The position numbers and the translations under genes were made by a program. The notes under the pieces were generated by a model. The model was not told the DNA's origin. It saw only the letters and a program-made list of their open reading frames with translations, and ran no database searches. 29,344 nucleotides of DNA, taken from JBHELQ01 sp046262995. GTDB lineage: Bacteria; Actinomycetota; Thermoleophilia; Solirubrobacterales; Thermoleophilaceae. The DNA is taken from the NCBI GenBank assembly GCA_046262995.1, contig JBHELQ010000031.1:1-29344 (forward strand). Direction: 5' to 3'. Positions within the stretch are counted from its first letter, which is position 1; the number at the start of each line of letters is the position of its first letter. Positions 26,933-29,344 of this stretch are shown here, piece after piece.

Positions 26933-27786
26933 GCACGACCGCCGCGCCCACGGGACTCCCGGCCGAGCGGGCGGTGATGGAGCAGGCGGGGGCCGAGAAC
27001 TTCCCCGTCGCGTCCCGGCTCCTGCCGCGCGCGATCCGGCACCACCTGCTCGCGCTCTACGGCTTCGCGCGGCTCGTGGACGACACCGGCGACGAAGCCC
27101 ATGGCGACCGCCTGGCGATGCTCGACTGGCTGGACGAGGACCTCGAGCGGGCCTATGCCGGAGAGGCACGGCACCCGCTGCTCCGCCGGCTGTCCCCCAC
27201 CCTGTACGCCTGCGGGATTCCGGCCGAGCTTCCGCGCGGCCTGATCGAAGCGGGGCGCCGTGACCAGACGGTGCGCTCCTATGCGACCTTCGACGAGCTG
27301 CTCGGCTACTGCGAGCTGTCGGCGAACCCCGTCGGGCGGATGGTGCTGCACGTGCTCGGCGAGGCGACGTCCGAGCGACTGGAGCTGTCGGACCGGGTCT
27401 GCAGCGGGCTTCAGGTGACGGAGCACCTTCAGGACGTGCGCGAGGACCGGGCGTGCGGGCGCACCTACCTGCCGGCCGAGGACATGGAGCGGTTCGGCTG
27501 CAAGCCCGCGGACCTCGACCGCGCGCCCGCCTCTCCCGCGGTGCGTGCCCTGATCGCCCACGAGGTCGGCCGCGCCCGGCGGCTGCTCGACGAGGGAGCG
27601 CCGCTCGCGGCCACCCTGCGCGGACGGCCGAGGTTGGCCGTGGCGGCCTTCGCGGCGGGCGGCCGCTCCGCACTCGCCGCGATCGAGGCCGCCGGCCACG
27701 ACGTCCTGTCAGGCAGCCCGAGGGCCGGGCGGGTCCGGCGCGCCGCGGACCTGCTCCGCGCCCTGGCGAAGGGCGGTCGGGCGTGA
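26929..27786 (+). CDS. hpnC: Hydroxysqualene synthase HpnC
   Basis: Second step of the three-enzyme HpnCDE route: converts presqualene diphosphate (made by HpnD) to hydroxysqualene. 285 residues of the trans-isoprenyl diphosphate synthase fold. N-terminal ENFPVASRLLP at 23-33 is typical of HpnC. The two Asp-rich motifs are D51-D52-x2-D55 (RLVDDTGDE) and Q168-DVRED (EHLQDVREDRACGRTYLP), which hold Mg and diphosphate. The start ATG overlaps the shc stop (ATGA) and the stop overlaps hpnD (GTGA), so translation is coupled. It is distinguished from HpnD by the ENFPVAS start and its place before hpnD. Confidence 0.93.
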   Translation: MSTTAAPTGLPAERAVMEQAGAENFPVASRLLPRAIRHHLLALYGFARLVDDTGDEAHGDRLAMLDWLDEDLERAYAGEARHPLLRRLSPTLYACGIPAELPRGLIEAGRRDQTVRSYATFDELLGYCELSANPVGRMVLHVLGEATSERLELSDRVCSGLQVTEHLQDVREDRACGRTYLPAEDMERFGCKPADLDRAPASPAVRALIAHEVGRARRLLDEGAPLAATLRGRPRLAVAAFAAGGRSALAAIEAAGHDVLSGSPRAGRVRRAADLLRALAKGGRA

Positions 27787-28667
27787 CCGCCGCCGCCTCG
27801 TCGGCCTCTCGCCACTGCGAGCAGGTCACCCGCTCCCGAGCGCGCAACTTCTTCTACGGGATCCGCCTTCTGCCCCCCGAAAAGCGGCGCGCGATGTGCG
27901 CGGTGTACGCCCTTGCACGGCGGATCGACGACATCGGCGACGGCGAGCTTCCAGCCGAGCGCAAGCTCGCGGCGCTCGACGAGCAGCGCCGCCGGCTCGC
28001 CTCCCTCGACCAGGCGGGCGACGACCCCGTGCTGGCGGAGGTCGCTGAGGCGCACGGGCGCTTCTCACTACCGCTCGACGCCTTCGAACAGCTGATCGAC
28101 GGCGTGGAGATGGACGTGCGCGAAGTCCACTACGAGCGCTTCGACGAGCTCGTCCTGTACTGCCGCTGCGTCGCGGGCTCGATCGGGCGGTTGTGCCTGG
28201 CCGTCTTCGGCAGCTCCGACCCGCGGGCCGCCGCGGAGCCGGCGGAGGAGCTCGGCGTGGCGCTCCAGCTCACCAACATCCTGCGCGACGTCCGCGAGGA
28301 CCTCGAGGCCGGTCGCGTCTACCTGCCCGCCGAAGACCTGCGCCGCTTCAGCTGCGAGAGCGGCCTCGCCCAGGCGCCGCCCGAGGCGGTCGCGTCGCTT
28401 GTCCGCTTCGAGGCCGGGCGGGCGCGCGAGTCGTTCGAGCGCGGCCTCGGCGTGGTGCCCTACCTGGATGCGCGCAGCGCCTCGTGCGTGCTCGCCATGG
28501 CGGGCATCTACCGGCGCCTGCTCGACCGGATCGAGCGCGACCCGGCCGTCGTGATGCAGCGGCGCCTGTCGCTGCCGCCGTGGGAGAAGGCCTGGGTGGC
28601 CGCTCGCAGCCTGAGGGGGGCCGGCGCGCGGGCCTCGCACGCCGTCCCGGCGGGGGCCAGGCGATGA
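27783..28667 (+). CDS. hpnD: Presqualene diphosphate synthase HpnD
   Basis: Joins two farnesyl diphosphates head to head to give presqualene diphosphate. 294 residues from GTG 27783, chosen because it overlaps the hpnC stop as GTGA and begins the family pattern (SRARNFFYGIRLLPPEKRRA); the frame is open further upstream only as a shadow of hpnC. The Asp-rich motifs are D49-D50-x2-D53 (RRIDDIGDGE) and D169-VRED (NILRDVREDLEAGRVYLP). LIDGVEMDVREVHYERFDEL and YCRCVAGSIGRL are typical of HpnD and phytoene/squalene synthases. Phytoene synthase is the alternative, but the shc-hpnC-hpnE context decides. The stop overlaps hpnE as ATGA. Confidence 0.93.
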   Translation: MTAAASSASRHCEQVTRSRARNFFYGIRLLPPEKRRAMCAVYALARRIDDIGDGELPAERKLAALDEQRRRLASLDQAGDDPVLAEVAEAHGRFSLPLDAFEQLIDGVEMDVREVHYERFDELVLYCRCVAGSIGRLCLAVFGSSDPRAAAEPAEELGVALQLTNILRDVREDLEAGRVYLPAEDLRRFSCESGLAQAPPEAVASLVRFEAGRARESFERGLGVVPYLDARSASCVLAMAGIYRRLLDRIERDPAVVMQRRLSLPPWEKAWVAARSLRGAGARASHAVPAGARR

Positions 28668-29344
28668 GCGGCGGTCGCGTCGTCGTCGTGGGCGGCGGCC
28701 TCGCCGGCATCGCCGCGGCGCTCCGCTGCGCCGACCTGGGGGCGCGCGTCACGCTGGTCGAGGTGCGGCCGAGGCTGGGAGGGGCCGCGTACTCGTTCGA
28801 GCGCGACGGCCTGTCGCTGGACAACGGCCAGCACGTCTTCCTTCGCTGCTGCACCGCCTACCGCGAGCTGCTCCGCCGGCTCGGCTCGGAGCAGGCGACC
28901 ATCCTGCAGCCGCGCCTGGCGATAGAGGTGCTGGCCCCCGGCGGCAGGAGCGGCCGCCTGCGGCGCTCCGCCCTGCCGGCGCCGCTTCACCTGGCCGGAG
29001 CGCTGGCGCGTTATCCGTTCCTGAGGACGGCGGAGCGCGCGGGCGTCGTCCGAGCCGCGCTCGCTCTGCGCCGCCTGGACCCAGACGATCCCGCGCTGGA
29101 CGAGCGCAGCTTCGGGGACTGGCTCGCCGATCACGGACAGGGCCCGGCGGCGATCGAGGCGCTGTGGAACCTGATCGCGCTTCCGACCCTCAACCTCCCG
29201 GCCGACCAGGCCTCGCTCGCGCTGGCCGCGCGCGTCTTCCGCACCGGGCTGCTGGACCAGCGCGACGCGGGCGACGTCGGTTTCGCGCGCGCCCCGCTTG
29301 GCGAGGTCCACGACCGGCCCGCGCGCCGCGCCCTCGAGGACGCC
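28664..29344 (+). CDS. hpnE: Hydroxysqualene dehydroxylase HpnE (5' part; cut by right edge)
   Basis: FAD-dependent amine-oxidase-like enzyme that reduces hydroxysqualene to squalene, closing the HpnCDE pathway. The first 227 codons are present. The N-terminus VVVVGGGLAGIAAALRCADL is the dinucleotide-binding fold, followed by LVEVRPRLGGAAYSF and DNGQHVFLRCCTAYRELLRR, which fit HpnE and the wider phytoene-desaturase group; later WNLIALPTLNLPADQASLAL is an HpnE-like stretch. The ATG overlaps the hpnD stop by four bases. The family has about 420-450 residues, so roughly half lies beyond the window. Confidence 0.9.
   Translation, partial: MSGGRVVVVGGGLAGIAAALRCADLGARVTLVEVRPRLGGAAYSFERDGLSLDNGQHVFLRCCTAYRELLRRLGSEQATILQPRLAIEVLAPGGRSGRLRRSALPAPLHLAGALARYPFLRTAERAGVVRAALALRRLDPDDPALDERSFGDWLADHGQGPAAIEALWNLIALPTLNLPADQASLALAARVFRTGLLDQRDAGDVGFARAPLGEVHDRPARRALEDA

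Noticed and set aside
25970..27847. 625-codon reverse frame opposite shc and hpnC
   Set aside because: Shadow; the forward strand carries complete SHC and HpnC motifs.
1..29344. tRNA, rRNA, CRISPR, insertion sequence, phage attachment site or replication origin
   Set aside because: I saw no array of spaced direct repeats, no transposase or integrase frame, no DnaA-box cluster and no gap large enough for an rRNA; every gap is under 140 bases.

Overview
The window is about 29.3 kb of dense, very GC-rich DNA with 33 protein genes and no RNA gene, insertion sequence, prophage or CRISPR array that I can see. I infer a high-GC actinobacterium, probably of the Thermoleophilia/Solirubrobacter type. 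The reasons are strong G/C preference at third codon positions, many GTG starts and two likely TTG starts, many starts lying 6-9 bases behind a TANNNT hexamer (leaderless transcription), a deazaflavin (F420)-type reductase, an ECF sigma factor fused to an anti-sigma-like tail, and a hopanoid operon. No taxonomic marker gene is present, so the placement is tentative.

Layout. 1-2270: a PAS-GAF-PAS sensor cut by the left edge, a PfkB-family sugar kinase, and a 51-residue basic mini-protein on the opposite strand. 2271-5226: a 14-helix drug-efflux type transporter, divergent arfB (ribosome rescue), a Pro/Gly-rich membrane protein and an HxlR regulator. 5264-7196: a perfect palindromic operator, then two translationally coupled trypsin/HtrA-type proteases with PDZ domains and no export signal. 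7208-9177: cell-wall enzymes (NlpC/P60 lipoprotein, M15-like peptidase), a small tail-anchored repeat protein and a single-cluster ferredoxin. 9235-11728: an aldehyde dehydrogenase and a divergent alpha/beta hydrolase.

11725-14966: a partner-switching module, with a STAS anti-anti-sigma protein overlapping an 851-residue membrane/PAS/GAF/SpoIIE-phosphatase/RsbW-kinase fusion, and a small unknown gene. 15000-17872: a three-helix membrane protein, msrA, a PAS protein coupled to a metallo-beta-lactamase-fold hydrolase, and a VOC protein. 17921-22455: an ECF sigma/zinc anti-sigma/membrane fusion, a GHMP sugar kinase, a benzoylformate-decarboxylase-like ThDP enzyme with altered active-site residues, and a Ddn-type reductase. 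22517-29344: a second alpha/beta hydrolase, an acyl-CoA carboxylase carboxyltransferase, then the overlapping operon shc-hpnC-hpnD-hpnE (right edge cuts hpnE), which makes squalene from farnesyl diphosphate and cyclises it to hopanoid.

The most striking signals are regulatory and architectural. Two divergent gene pairs are driven by mirror-image -10 elements sharing a central TA, and both genes of each pair appear leaderless. Four stop codons double as the first three bases of the next gene's likely -10 element. A 19-bp perfect palindrome sits between the HxlR gene and the protease pair. A 10-bp palindrome fills part of the -35/-10 spacer of the ECF sigma gene. Two small proteins (2114-2269 and 8004-8306) look like genuine conserved genes of unknown role.
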